Assembly (NCBI RefSeq): GCF_050434925.1
Contig: NZ_JBNDJK010000001.1
Location: 3,844,001-3,908,000 of the forward strand
Source: Inquilinus ginsengisoli_B
GTDB taxonomy: Bacteria; Pseudomonadota; Alphaproteobacteria; DSM-16000; Inquilinaceae
Direction of reading: 5' to 3'
DNA length: 64,000 nucleotides
In this document: positions 1-10,514 of the stretch, piece after piece
Numbering within the stretch: the first letter of the stretch is position 1
Layout: each line of letters starts with the position of its first letter
Translations under genes and position numbers: made by a program
The notes under the pieces: generated by a model
The model's database searches: none
The model's input: only the letters and a program-made list of their open reading frames with translations
Told to the model about the DNA's origin: nothing

Positions 1-185
1 CGTTCGAATGCTCGACGCCCGACGCGATCGAGCGCTTCGCCGACATCCTGATGGAGGCCGGCTACGCCAGCCCGATCCGGACGCCGCGCGGCAGCGACAT
101 CCTCGCCGCCTGCGGCCAGCTGAAGTCGGACAGCGTGCGCCAGCGCGCCTCGGCCCGCGCTGCCGCCCCGGCGGCCGTGCACTGA
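1..185 (+). CDS. rlmN: 23S rRNA/tRNA adenine methyltransferase RlmN, C-terminal end (partial)
   Basis: Only the last 60 codons are in the window; the gene begins upstream. The reading frame starts at base 3 and ends at TGA 183-185. The segment FADILMEAGYASPIRTPRG followed by DILAACGQLK is the typical end of RlmN, the radical-SAM enzyme that methylates C2 of A2503 in 23S rRNA and A37 in some tRNAs. The catalytic CxxxCxxC motif lies outside the window, so the call rests on this conserved tail. A short Ala/Arg-rich tail follows. A small-gene operon starts 10 bp downstream. Confidence 0.85.
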   Translation, partial: FECSTPDAIERFADILMEAGYASPIRTPRGSDILAACGQLKSDSVRQRASARAAAPAAVH

Positions 186-195
186 TCCACCGCGC

Positions 196-414
196 ATGAC
201 CCTCGCCGAATTCTTCCAGACCCCGGGCGCCTGGGCGCTGCTCTTCGCCCTGCTGGCGATGCCGGCCCTGGCCCGCATCCTCGCCCGCGCCGGCCTGGCC
301 CGCGGCTGGGCGCTGCTGGCCCTGGTGCCGCATGTCGGCGTCATGCTGGTCTTCGCCGTGCTGCTGTTCCGGCGCTGGCCGGTGGTGGCGGCGCTGGGGG
401 AGGGCAAGCGATGA
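196..414 (+). CDS. small hypothetical membrane protein
   Basis: This encodes 72 residues with two predicted hydrophobic helices, at about residues 12-30 and 40-58, and a basic tail (RRWPVV...GEGKR). I do not recognise the family. It begins 10 bp after the rlmN stop and its TGA overlaps the ATG of the next gene by 4 bp (ATGA), so the two are probably translationally coupled. The pairing with another small two-helix protein suggests a membrane-embedded pair, but no function can be inferred. Confidence 0.65.
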   Translation: MTLAEFFQTPGAWALLFALLAMPALARILARAGLARGWALLALVPHVGVMLVFAVLLFRRWPVVAALGEGKR

Positions 415-680
415 GCGATGTGCTCGAGGCGCTGTCGTCCTTCTACGGCCCCGGCTGGATGGCGACCTTCCCGCATTGGGGCATCAACCTGATCATCGGC
501 ATCTACATCGTGCTGCTGATGAGCTTCGCCGCCTATGCGCTGGTCAAGGCGCGGGTGACGCCGTTGTGGTCGATCCTGCTGCTGGTGCCCTATCTCGACG
601 TCATCGTGCTCTGGGTCATCGCCTTCATCCGCTGGCCGCGCATCGACGGGCCGCGGCCGCATGTCGTGCACCGGGGATGA
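411..680 (+). CDS. small hypothetical membrane protein
   Basis: This encodes 89 residues with two hydrophobic stretches (about residues 25-45 and 52-73, the second reading SILLLVPYLDVIVLWVIAFI). It resembles the preceding 72-residue protein in layout, including a PxxxxxVLWxxxFxRWP-like end, so the two may be distant paralogues. It overlaps both neighbours by 4 bp (ATGA at 411 and at 677), which points to one transcript. The family is not recognised. Confidence 0.65.
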   Translation: MSDVLEALSSFYGPGWMATFPHWGINLIIGIYIVLLMSFAAYALVKARVTPLWSILLLVPYLDVIVLWVIAFIRWPRIDGPRPHVVHRG

Positions 681-1228
681 GGGGCCTCGGCCTGGCTCTC
701 GCGCCGGCCTGGCTTCTCCTCGCCGCCCATGCCGTCGCCGCGGAGACCGACATCCGCGGCTGGGAGAACCTGACCTGGGGCATGACGGCGCAGCAGGTCG
801 ACACCGCCCTGCCGCAGGCCGTGCCCCTCTCGCCGCCCTGGGATTTCGGGCCGCTCTATGCCGAACGCATGGTGCAGAACGTGGTGGTCGGCGGCATCGC
901 CTTCGACCTGGTGCCGGAGCTGGCGCGCAAGGACGGAAGGCTGGTCCAGATCCTGTTCGAGCGGCGCCCGCCGATCCCCGGCCCGGGCGAGCTGCAATCC
1001 TTCGTCAACGACCTGCACGCCCGGCTGGGGCCGCCGGCCGAGAGCTGCGTGGTCGAATCCGGCCTGGTCACGCGGCTGTGGCGCTTCCCCTCAGCCCAGG
1101 TGGCGCTGACTGCGGTCGACTTCTCCGCCGACGGCAGCCGCGGCCGGCTGCAGCGCCTGCTGCTGCGCTACACCGCCGCCGACCGGGCGCCGCCGTCGCC
1201 CTGTGAACAGGACAAACCCGGAACGTGA
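677..1228 (+). CDS. hypothetical secreted protein
   Basis: This encodes 183 residues starting at ATG 677, which overlaps the upstream TGA. An N-terminal signal peptide is visible (hydrophobic stretch ending AAHAVAAE, cleavage near residue 22). The mature part opens with WENLTWGMTAQQVDTALPQ, a short motif often seen in small periplasmic or lipoprotein-like proteins whose first helix follows a W-G-M turn. Two Cys residues (SCVVES and SPCEQ) could form a disulfide. It is the last gene of the small operon after rlmN. The function is unknown. Confidence 0.65.
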   Translation: MRGLGLALAPAWLLLAAHAVAAETDIRGWENLTWGMTAQQVDTALPQAVPLSPPWDFGPLYAERMVQNVVVGGIAFDLVPELARKDGRLVQILFERRPPIPGPGELQSFVNDLHARLGPPAESCVVESGLVTRLWRFPSAQVALTAVDFSADGSRGRLQRLLLRYTAADRAPPSPCEQDKPGT

Positions 1229-1330
1229 ACGTGATGGCAACAGAAATGCTTCATTCCGCGGCGATCGCGGTCTAGGGTCGACGCTCCAACGAACGCCGCA
1301 ATCCTCTCCGCCCCACCGGGAGCCAAGAGA

Positions 1331-2206
1331 ATGAGTGATTCCTCCGACTACGTGCCGCCGAAGGTCTGGACCTGGGACAAGGCGAGCGGCGGCCAGTTCG
1401 CCAACATCAACCGCCCGATCGCCGGCCCGACGCATGACAAGGCCCTGCCGGTCGGCCGCCACCCGTTCCAGCTCTACTCGCTGGCCACGCCGAACGGCCA
1501 GAAGGTCACCATCCTGTTCGAGGAGCTGCTGGCCGCCGGCCGCAGCGGCGCCGAATACGACGCCTGGCCGGTCCGGATCGGCGACGGCGAGCAGTTCGGC
1601 AGCGGCTTCGTCGAGATCAACCCGAACTCGAAGATCCCGGCGCTGGTCGACCGCAGCGGCCCGACCCCGATCCGGATCTTCGAATCCGGCGCCATCCTGG
1701 TCCATCTCGCCGAGAAATTCGGCGCCTTCCTGCCGGAAGCGGCCGCGGCCCGCGCCGAGACCCTGTCCTGGCTGTTCTGGCAGATGGGCAGCGCGCCCTT
1801 CCTCGGCGGCGGCTTCGGCCATTTCTACGCCTATGCCCCGACCAAGATCGAATACGCCATCAACCGCTACGCCATGGAGGCCAAGCGCCTGCTCGACGTG
1901 CTCGACCGCCGGCTGGCCGAGACCGAATACGTCGCCGGCGACCAGTACACCATCGCTGACATGGCGAACTGGCCCTGGTTCGGCGGCCTGGCGCTGGGCC
2001 GGGCCTATGGCGCGGCGGAGTTCCTGGATGTGCAGACCTATAAGAACGTGCAGCGCTGGGCCAAGGCGATCGACGCCCGGCCGGCGGTGAAGCGCGGCCG
2101 CATCGTCAACCGCCTCAGCGGCGACCCGTCGGAGCAGTTGCATGAGCGCCACGACGCCGGCGACTTCGCGACCCGGACCCAGGACAAGCTCGCGGCCCAG
2201 GGCTAG
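1331..2206 (+). CDS. yghU: glutathione S-transferase family, YghU-type disulfide-bond oxidoreductase
   Basis: This 291-residue protein matches YghU in length. It has the YghU-specific N-terminal extension (PPKVWTWDKASGGQFANIN), a thioredoxin-like domain at about residues 47-130 (YSLATPNGQKVTILFEELL; NPNSKIPALVD; ESGAILVHLA) and an all-helical C-terminal domain (residues 140-270; WQMGSAPFLGGGFGHF; YTIADMANWPW). Family members reduce disulfides using two bound glutathiones and lack the usual catalytic Cys. A GGGAG Shine-Dalgarno lies 8 bp before the ATG. It stands alone and is convergent with the RTX gene, with a strong hairpin between them. Confidence 0.9.
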   Translation: MSDSSDYVPPKVWTWDKASGGQFANINRPIAGPTHDKALPVGRHPFQLYSLATPNGQKVTILFEELLAAGRSGAEYDAWPVRIGDGEQFGSGFVEINPNSKIPALVDRSGPTPIRIFESGAILVHLAEKFGAFLPEAAAARAETLSWLFWQMGSAPFLGGGFGHFYAYAPTKIEYAINRYAMEAKRLLDVLDRRLAETEYVAGDQYTIADMANWPWFGGLALGRAYGAAEFLDVQTYKNVQRWAKAIDARPAVKRGRIVNRLSGDPSEQLHERHDAGDFATRTQDKLAAQG

Positions 2207-2220
2207 CCGCCAGAAAGGAA

Positions 2221-2246
2221 GCGCCCCGCCGCGAACGGCGGGGCGC
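2221..2246. terminator. hairpin terminator between convergent yghU and RTX genes
   Basis: An 11-bp perfect stem (GCGCCCCGCCG / CGGCGGGGCGC) closes a CGAA tetraloop. On the minus strand it is followed by TTCCTTTCT, so it is likely the Rho-independent terminator of the RTX gene. It may also stop yghU transcription. Confidence 0.7.
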
Positions 2247-2268
2247 GGGTCTGCCGGGACGTTCCGGA

Positions 2269-3303
2269 TCAGACGTAGGTGAAGTCCGACGCGGTCAGCC
2301 CCAGGGCCGCCAGGTCGGCCACGCTGTGCACATTCGTCAGATGGACGAAGGTGTCCGCGTGGTCGGCCGAGGTGACATAGGCCAGGTTGGCGGTGCTGGT
2401 GGCGCTGTCGTAATAGGCGATGATGTCGCCGGCGGTCTCGCCCGAGATCCCCTTGGCGGCGGCATCGGCCGAGGCGAAGCCCTTGTCGGTCACGACCACC
2501 ACCGATTCGCCATGGGCGTCGGCCGCGGCGCCGCTGAAGAAGCTGGTCACCGCGCCGCCGGACGTGCCGTCGCCGTTGTCGACGAAGTTGGCGCCGACGC
2601 CGTCGCGGCCGAGGCCGGCCGCATCGAAGGCGAAGCTGTCATGGCTCGGATCGAAATCCGTGACGTTGCTGAAGCCCTGGATCGAGCCGGCCTTCGGGTC
2701 GTGGAAGCGGAACAGGAAGGTGTCGTCGCCGGCGCCGCCGGTGAGGTAGTCCTTGCCGTCGCCGCTGATGAGGGTGTCGTTGCCGGCGTCGCCATAGAGC
2801 TTGTCGCTGCCTTCGCCGACATCGGTGCGGGCCGTGTCGCGGCCGTTGTCGCCGGCGAGGACGTCGTTGCCCAGGCCGCCATAGACGGCGTCGTTGCCCT
2901 CGCTGCCGAAGACGTGGTCGTTGCCGGCACCGCCATAGACATGGTCGATGTTCTGGCCGCCGAAGACGAAGTCGTCGCCGTCCTCGCCATAGACGGTGTC
3001 GTTGCCCTGGTCGCCGTTGATATGGTCGGCCTGGGCGCCGCCGCGGATGGTGTCGTCGCCGAGATTGCCGGTGAGGGTGTCGGCGCCGTCGTTACCCTGG
3101 ATCAGGTCGTTGCCTGAGCCGCCATCGACATGGTCGTCGCCGCTGCCGCCCTTGGCGACGTCGTTGCCTTCGCCCGCCAGGATGGTGTCGTTGCCCAGGT
3201 CGCCGTTGATCCGGTCGTGGCCCCAGGGGTCGATGATCAGATCGTCACCTGTACCGCCGACAAGAATGTCGTCGCCCAGTCCTCCCACGATCAGATTTGG
3301 CAT
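2269..3303 (-). CDS. RTX (hemolysin-type) calcium-binding protein
   Basis: This encodes 344 residues. Residues 7 to about 200 are an almost unbroken run of nonapeptide GGxGxDxLx-type repeats (GGLGDDILV, GGTGDDLII, GGSGDDHVD, and so on), which bind Ca2+ in a beta-roll. Residues 200-344 form the usual RTX C-terminal region (DDTFLFRF, VTDFDPSHDSFAFDAAGL, LTNVHSVADLAALGL...DFTYV), which normally carries the type I secretion signal. No enzymatic domain precedes the repeats. AGGAG lies 8 bp before the ATG. No ABC/MFP/TolC exporter genes lie nearby, so secretion would need a distant system. The upstream region is unusually AT-rich. Confidence 0.88.
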   Translation of the reverse strand: MPNLIVGGLGDDILVGGTGDDLIIDPWGHDRINGDLGNDTILAGEGNDVAKGGSGDDHVDGGSGNDLIQGNDGADTLTGNLGDDTIRGGAQADHINGDQGNDTVYGEDGDDFVFGGQNIDHVYGGAGNDHVFGSEGNDAVYGGLGNDVLAGDNGRDTARTDVGEGSDKLYGDAGNDTLISGDGKDYLTGGAGDDTFLFRFHDPKAGSIQGFSNVTDFDPSHDSFAFDAAGLGRDGVGANFVDNGDGTSGGAVTSFFSGAAADAHGESVVVVTDKGFASADAAAKGISGETAGDIIAYYDSATSTANLAYVTSADHADTFVHLTNVHSVADLAALGLTASDFTYV

Positions 3304-3642
3304 GATTGATTACTCCTGTATGCTGGAAACCTTATGCCCATAGGCATAATACTCAGAATCATGACCGTTGCATGAATCATCACAAGATTTCCTCTATGTC
3401 TACGCACAGAGTGCGATGTGAAATCCAGCGGCGAGATCGTCGGCATTTTGCGAGTGATCGTTTTAAAATCTGAATGCCGCAGCAGGATTGGCGTTGGGAT
3501 ACTCGAACTGAAATCTGCCTAAAATATAATCTCTGAGAATCTTCCATCCGGAGATTCAAATTTGTCACAGTCGGCGCTCCAGATCGGCCGCCGAAGGCTC
3601 GGTGAGTCGAATCTCAAGTCAGAATCGATGGGGCGTGAAGGT
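3304..3642. other. AT-rich intergenic region upstream of the RTX gene
   Basis: This stretch of 339 bp has clearly lower G+C than the surroundings. I see no convincing gene. It contains the RTX gene's ribosome-binding site and the palindrome at 3332-3349. Several TATAAT-like and TTGxxx-like stretches occur, but I cannot choose a promoter by eye. Confidence 0.6.
3332..3349. promoter_or_regulatory. palindrome upstream of RTX gene, possible operator
   Basis: A perfect 7-bp inverted repeat (TTATGCC / GGCATAA) has a 4-bp CATA spacer. It lies 29 bp upstream of the RTX start codon, in the leader or promoter zone. It could be a regulator site or a small mRNA hairpin. Confidence 0.4.
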
Positions 3643-4455
3643 TCAGGGGGCTGTCGGCGTATCGAAACCTGATTCCGCCAGAATCGCCTGGCCGGCCGGG
3701 GACAGGATGAACAGCGCCAGGCGATAGGCTTCCGGCGGGGCGTCCTTCAGCACCGTCAGCCCATAGGCGGCGCCGACCGCCAGATCCTTCGGCAGCGGCA
3801 CCACCACGAGATCGGGCCGCTCCGCTTGCGCCGTTTTGCCGCTGGTGCAGTAGCCGAGGACCATGTCGGCCTTGTCGTGCTCGATCAGCCAGGCGGCGGC
3901 GTTGGCGTCCTCGGGCAGGCCCAGCTTCCGCGCGCTGTCGGGCGCCCCGACCAGTTGCAGCGCCTTGTTGTCCAGCGCGGCGAAGGCGCCCGGGCGGATC
4001 GCCTCGGCCTTGCGGAACATGGCCCAGGTGTAGTCGCCCGACGGGTCGCTCTTCGGCGTCGAGGTGCCCAGCCTGACCGCCGGGTCGAGGGCGCGGTCGA
4101 GCACGTTGTCGGCCATCAGCCCGGCCTTCGGCCCGGCGATGGCACACAGCCGGTTGCGGGCGAATATCATCAGCGGCCCGCCCAGCCCCTCCTGGTTCAG
4201 CCTCTGGGGATGGCCGGTGTCGGCCGAGGTGAAGATGTCGACCTCGTCGCCGGCCTCGATCTTCTCCCGCATCGTGCCGGAGGGGCCGAAGCTCGCCGTG
4301 ACCTCGGCGCCGCCGGATTTGTGGAAGGCCTCGGCGAGCCGCAGCATGGCACCGCGCAGGCTGCCGGCACCGTCCAAGGTCAGGGCCTGATCCGCCGCTG
4401 CGGCGGGCACCGCCAGCAGCACGCATCCGATGACTACCACCGCCAGCCGCCGCAT
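3643..4455 (-). CDS. molybdate ABC transporter substrate-binding protein family (ModA-like)
   Basis: This encodes 270 residues with a signal peptide (MRRLAVVVIGCVLLAVPAAAA, cleavage near 21). The mature part follows the ModA-type periplasmic binding fold: LTLDGAGSLRGAMLRLAEAF, FGPSGTMREKIEAGDEVDIF, SADTGHPQRL and a late GYCTSGKTA loop. Family members capture molybdate or tungstate, while solitary relatives often bind other oxyanions. No modB or modC gene is adjacent, so the ligand and transporter are unknown. Two Cys residues (LCAIAG and GYCTSG) could pair in the periplasm. It is divergent from cspA. Confidence 0.8.
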   Translation of the reverse strand: MRRLAVVVIGCVLLAVPAAAADQALTLDGAGSLRGAMLRLAEAFHKSGGAEVTASFGPSGTMREKIEAGDEVDIFTSADTGHPQRLNQEGLGGPLMIFARNRLCAIAGPKAGLMADNVLDRALDPAVRLGTSTPKSDPSGDYTWAMFRKAEAIRPGAFAALDNKALQLVGAPDSARKLGLPEDANAAAWLIEHDKADMVLGYCTSGKTAQAERPDLVVVPLPKDLAVGAAYGLTVLKDAPPEAYRLALFILSPAGQAILAESGFDTPTAP

Positions 4456-4729
4456 GACCTTCCTCCGCCGCTGTTCCGCAGCCGGACGCCAGCCGCGTCT
4501 CTCGATATGTTCAATCAGATACAGCGAGGAGGCCGGCCACCATATCCGCGGTTGCGGCTTGAGTCATCGCGCAGCGTGCTCGCGCAAGTTTCGGTCGAAT
4601 CGCATCGGGTGACTAGGCGACGGCCAAAACGCTGCCTATGTGACTGGCTTCGGCTCACTTGGCCGACCGGCCGGGACCTCATTCGGCCGTGAACGACGGC
4701 GGCTTCGGCTGCCTATGGAGTGAAGACGT

Positions 4730-4936
4730 ATGGCGACTGGTACCGTGAAGTGGTTCAACACCACCAAGGGCTTCGGGTTCATTCAGCCGGACAACGGCGG
4801 CAAGGACGTGTTCGTCCACATCTCGGCGGTGGAAGCGGCCGGGCTGCGGTCCCTGAACGAAGGTCAGCAGGTCACGTTCGAGTTGGCGCGAGGCCGTGAC
4901 GGCCGGGAGTCGGCGGCGAACCTGCAGGTTTCCTGA
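4730..4936 (+). CDS. cold-shock protein, CspA family
   Basis: This encodes 68 residues, a single cold-shock domain. The RNA-binding motifs RNP1 (KGFGFIQ) and RNP2 (VFVHIS) are intact, and the start MATGTVKWFN is canonical. Such proteins bind single-stranded nucleic acid and melt mRNA structure. About 270 bp separate it from the divergent modA-like gene, enough for the long structured 5' leader usual in this family, though I could not define one. A clear Rho-independent terminator follows. Confidence 0.93.
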   Translation: MATGTVKWFNTTKGFGFIQPDNGGKDVFVHISAVEAAGLRSLNEGQQVTFELARGRDGRESAANLQVS

Positions 4937-4963
4937 CGGTCCGCATCGACGGCTGATACAAAG

Positions 4964-4996
4964 GGGCGGCATCCGAGACGGACGCCGCCCTTTTTT
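4964..4996 (+). terminator. Rho-independent terminator of cspA-family gene
   Basis: The stem GGGCGGC-(A)-TCC pairs with GGA-(C)-GCCGCCC around a GAGAC loop, followed directly by TTTTTT. This is a textbook intrinsic terminator 27 bp after the cspA stop. Confidence 0.9.
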
Positions 4997-5021
4997 GTTC
5001 GGATGCTGCGGTGATCCCGCG

Positions 5022-5366
5022 TCAGCGTGACCGTGAGCGGAAGCGCTCGCGTGGGCTCTCGCCGATCCGGGTGCCGGCGCGCATCCCCCGCAAGGCCGTG
5101 GTCTCGCGCCAGGGCAGCGCGGCGTCCGCAAGTGGTTCGGCCATTTGGCGGCGCGGGGCTGCATCGCCCACGGGGCGGGGCGCCTCCTCCGCCCCGGAGC
5201 CCTCGACCAGCTCGGTCAGGGCGTCATAGACCTGCCGGATGATGTCCGGCACATGCGCGGCCGAGGTCGCGGTTCCGCGCAGATGGGCGGCGACGATCGC
5301 CGTGGTGACTTCGAGAACCTGGTTCGGCGTCGACAGCGCCGCCGCGCCGATCTCATCGATGGGCAT
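5022..5366 (-). CDS. MucR/Ros N-terminal-like protein lacking the zinc finger
   Basis: This encodes 114 residues. Residues 18-53 (LEVTTAIVAAHLRGTATSAA, then VPDIIRQVYDALTEL) match the N-terminal oligomerisation region of MucR/Ros transcription regulators, which typically read LTxxIVxAYVxxNxVxxxxLPxLIxxVHxAL. The usual C-terminal C2H2 zinc finger (CxxDGKxxxxLKRH) is absent. Instead there is a disordered, Arg-rich tail (RERFRSRSR). I checked the other frames of this stretch and saw no displaced zinc finger. It could oligomerise with full-length MucR without binding DNA itself, but this is inference. Confidence 0.6.
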   Translation of the reverse strand: MPIDEIGAAALSTPNQVLEVTTAIVAAHLRGTATSAAHVPDIIRQVYDALTELVEGSGAEEAPRPVGDAAPRRQMAEPLADAALPWRETTALRGMRAGTRIGESPRERFRSRSR

Positions 5367-5560
5367 CCGGCCCCCTCGTTGCTGTTGCTCTACCCGGTGA
5401 CCTTCCTAGGACGCCCGGATGGCGACGCTTATTCCGCCGGAATCGAATTTCCGGCCGTGCCGTCGCCACCGCCCAACAAGGATCGAGCGGCGGTTCGGTT
5501 CCCTCATGGCCACAGCCTGCGCCGGATCGTCGCTGCTGCCGCCATGCCGGCCTCGGAAAT

Positions 5561-5588
5561 AGAAAAGCCCGGCTCGCGCCGGGCTTCT
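5561..5588 (-). terminator. Rho-independent terminator of aconitase gene
   Basis: On the minus strand the stem AAGCCCGGC / GCCGGGCTT closes a GCGA (GNRA) loop and is followed by TTCTATTT. It lies about 27 bp past the acnA stop codon. Confidence 0.85.
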
Positions 5589-5614
5589 CCGAAGTCGCTG
5601 GGGTGAGGAAGGGC

Positions 5615-8299
<2,685 letters not shown>

Positions 8300-8389
8300 G
8301 GAAGGGCTCCTTCGGTCGAAGGCTGATCGCGAAATGGGCTGTGCGGCCTTCATGTAGCGCGTCCGCGCAAGCCGTTCAAATGCAACGGG

Positions 8390-9235
8390 TTAAGAACCGT
8401 TCGCAACTGCGAAATCGACGATCCGGGGTAGCACCCGCTCGGTCGCCTCGAAATGCGGCGCGTGCCGGCAATCCGGCACCAGCCAGGTCTCGCAAGGGAC
8501 GGAAACCCCAGCCTTTATCGCGTCCAGCTGGGCCGGCGTGCCGTATTCGTCCTCGGCCCCCTGCAGCGCCAGCACCGGGCAGCGGATCGAGGGCAGCGCA
8601 TCGCGCATGTCGAAGCTGCGGAATCCGGGGGTCGGCCACAGCTCGGCCCAATTGGCGAAGGTGACATCCGTCTTGTCGCCGTGATAGCGGGCCAGCACGG
8701 CGCGCAGCCTGGAGTTCGGAGCGTGGAACGCGGCATGAGCCACGGCGATGCCGGCCAGGGTCTCGTCCTCGACGAGGACATGCGCGGCCTCGGTCACGAC
8801 CCAGGCGGTGCGGCCGGGATGGGCAGCGGCGAAGATCAGCGCGATGCTGCCGCCGTCGCTGTGCCCGACCAGTCCGGCGCGGTCGATCCCGAGCGCGTCC
8901 ATCACCCGCGGCAGCGTCTCGCGCCCTTCCTGATAGAGATAGTCGGTGCCGCGCGGCGCCGGCAGCGGGTCGGACCGGCCGAAGCCCAGCCGGTCATGTG
9001 CCAGCACCGGCTGGCCGGTCGCGGCGGCCAGCCGCGCCGCGATGTCGACGCCGCGTCGCGTCCATTGCGCGACGGAGCCCAGCCCTTCATGTAGTAGAAG
9101 GATGGGGAGGCGCCCGGCACTGCCGGGCGGATCGAGTCGTTGCCAGTAAAGGTTGCGTCTGTCGACGCGGACGAAACCTTCGCTGCGCCGCAGCGGGGCG
9201 GAATTGTTCGCCGGGGTGGCCGCCGGGTTGTCCAT
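8390..9235 (-). CDS. alpha/beta hydrolase
   Basis: This encodes about 281 residues. The family elements are the oxyanion region LLLHEGLGSVAQW, the nucleophile elbow GHSDGG (Ser near residue 127), an acid in GAEDEYGT and the catalytic His in CRHAPHFE. The sequence HDRLGFGRSDPLP is typical of the core fold. I chose the ATG at 9235 because GGAG lies 5 bp upstream; ATG at 9250 is also possible. The substrate is unknown. It reads toward acnA with about 90 bp between them. Confidence 0.85.
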   Translation of the reverse strand: MDNPAATPANNSAPLRRSEGFVRVDRRNLYWQRLDPPGSAGRLPILLLHEGLGSVAQWTRRGVDIAARLAAATGQPVLAHDRLGFGRSDPLPAPRGTDYLYQEGRETLPRVMDALGIDRAGLVGHSDGGSIALIFAAAHPGRTAWVVTEAAHVLVEDETLAGIAVAHAAFHAPNSRLRAVLARYHGDKTDVTFANWAELWPTPGFRSFDMRDALPSIRCPVLALQGAEDEYGTPAQLDAIKAGVSVPCETWLVPDCRHAPHFEATERVLPRIVDFAVANGS

Positions 9236-9329
9236 CCGCCGCTCCGTCATCAAGCCAACACAGGCTCGTCATGCCGCTGTCGCGCTGCCGTGGTCAACAG
9301 GGCGCGCGAATGTCCGGGGGAGAATGTCT

Positions 9330-10418
9330 ATGGGCAAATTCGGGATCGCCGTGCTCGGCGTGCTGCTGGCCTGTGCCGCGCTGCCGGCCGGGGCGGAGGG
9401 GATCGGGCAGCTGCGGCTGATCGGCGAGGCGGCGCTGCCGAAGGGGCTGGATTATCAGGGCACCACGGTCGGCGGCCTGTCGGGGCTGGACTGGAATCCG
9501 GCCGCCCGGCAGTGGATCGCCCTCAGCGACGACCGGTCGGAGAAGGCGCCGGCTCGGTTCTACACGCTCGCCATCGATTACGACGCCGAGGCGGTGCGCG
9601 GCATCGCCGTGACCGGCGTGACCACCCTGCGCGACGCGGCCGGCGCTAGCTTCGCGCCGAAGAGTGTCGATCCGGAGGCGATCCGCCGCGACCCGGCCTC
9701 GGGCCTGCTGTACTGGAGCAGCGAGGGCGGCGTGAAGGCCGGGATCGACCCGGCCGTCAGCGTCGCCGCGCCGGACGGGCGCTGGCAGCGCGGCTTCGAC
9801 CTGCCGCAGCGCTACCGCGTCTCCGAGGACAAGGATCTCGGCCCGCGCGACAACCTGGTGTTCGAGGGGCTGGCGCTTTCGCCCGACGGCCACACCCTGA
9901 TCGTGTCGCTGGAGAACGCCCTCGTCCAGGACGGGCCGGCAGCCTCGCTGGCCCGGGGTAGCTCGGTGCGCTTCGCCAGCTTCGACACGGCGACCGGCGC
10001 CCCGGGGCCGGAGCACGTCTATGTCACCGACCCGATCCCGGTGGCGCCGCTGCTTCCGGGCGGCTTGGCCGACAATGGCGTGTCGGAGATCCTGCCGGCC
10101 GGCGACGGCACGTTCCTGGTGCTGGAGCGCGCCTACGCCCAGGGCCGCGGCAACTCGATCCGGCTGTACCGCGCCGATCCCACCCTGGCCACGGATGTCT
10201 CCAGGCTCGATTCGCTGCTCGACGGCAGCTGGCTCGCGATGCAGAAGGCCCTGCTGCTGGATTTCGGCACGCTCGGCGTCGCCCTCGACAATTTCGAGGC
10301 GATGGGTTGGGGCCCGGACCTGGCCAACGGCCACCGCAGCCTGGTCGTGCTGTCCGACGACAACTTCAACCCGCTGCAGGTGACCAAGGCGCTGGTGTTC
10401 GAGGTGCTGCCCGACTGA
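9330..10418 (+). CDS. esterase-like activity of phytase family protein (secreted)
   Basis: This encodes 362 residues with a signal peptide (KFGIAVLGVLLACAALPAGA, cleavage near 22). The body is beta-rich with family landmarks: TVGGLSGLDWNP, WIALSDDR, KSVDPEAI, YWSSEGG, NLVFEGLALSPDG, ENALVQDG and a final LSDDNFN. These match the esterase-like phytase (beta-propeller) family of periplasmic proteins. GGGGGAG ends 7 bp before ATG 9330, which decides the start over ATG 9324. It is divergent from the hydrolase gene. The substrate is unproven, although phosphate esters are plausible. Confidence 0.82.
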   Translation: MGKFGIAVLGVLLACAALPAGAEGIGQLRLIGEAALPKGLDYQGTTVGGLSGLDWNPAARQWIALSDDRSEKAPARFYTLAIDYDAEAVRGIAVTGVTTLRDAAGASFAPKSVDPEAIRRDPASGLLYWSSEGGVKAGIDPAVSVAAPDGRWQRGFDLPQRYRVSEDKDLGPRDNLVFEGLALSPDGHTLIVSLENALVQDGPAASLARGSSVRFASFDTATGAPGPEHVYVTDPIPVAPLLPGGLADNGVSEILPAGDGTFLVLERAYAQGRGNSIRLYRADPTLATDVSRLDSLLDGSWLAMQKALLLDFGTLGVALDNFEAMGWGPDLANGHRSLVVLSDDNFNPLQVTKALVFEVLPD

Positions 10419-10514
10419 GGGCATGAGCGGTTCTCATCCGCGGGTGAGAAACCGCGATTGGACCGGCGCAGGCCGCCGCCTCACCCTGGCCTTCCGAAAC
10501 GGAGGAGCCGAGGG

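Noticed and set aside
3380..3568. 62-codon frame on the minus strand between the RTX and modA-like genes
   Set aside because: It lies in AT-rich noncoding DNA, and I saw no Shine-Dalgarno and no codon bias.
4456..4729. Structured cold-shock leader or riboswitch before cspA
   Set aside because: The length is compatible, but I found no convincing conserved stems by eye.
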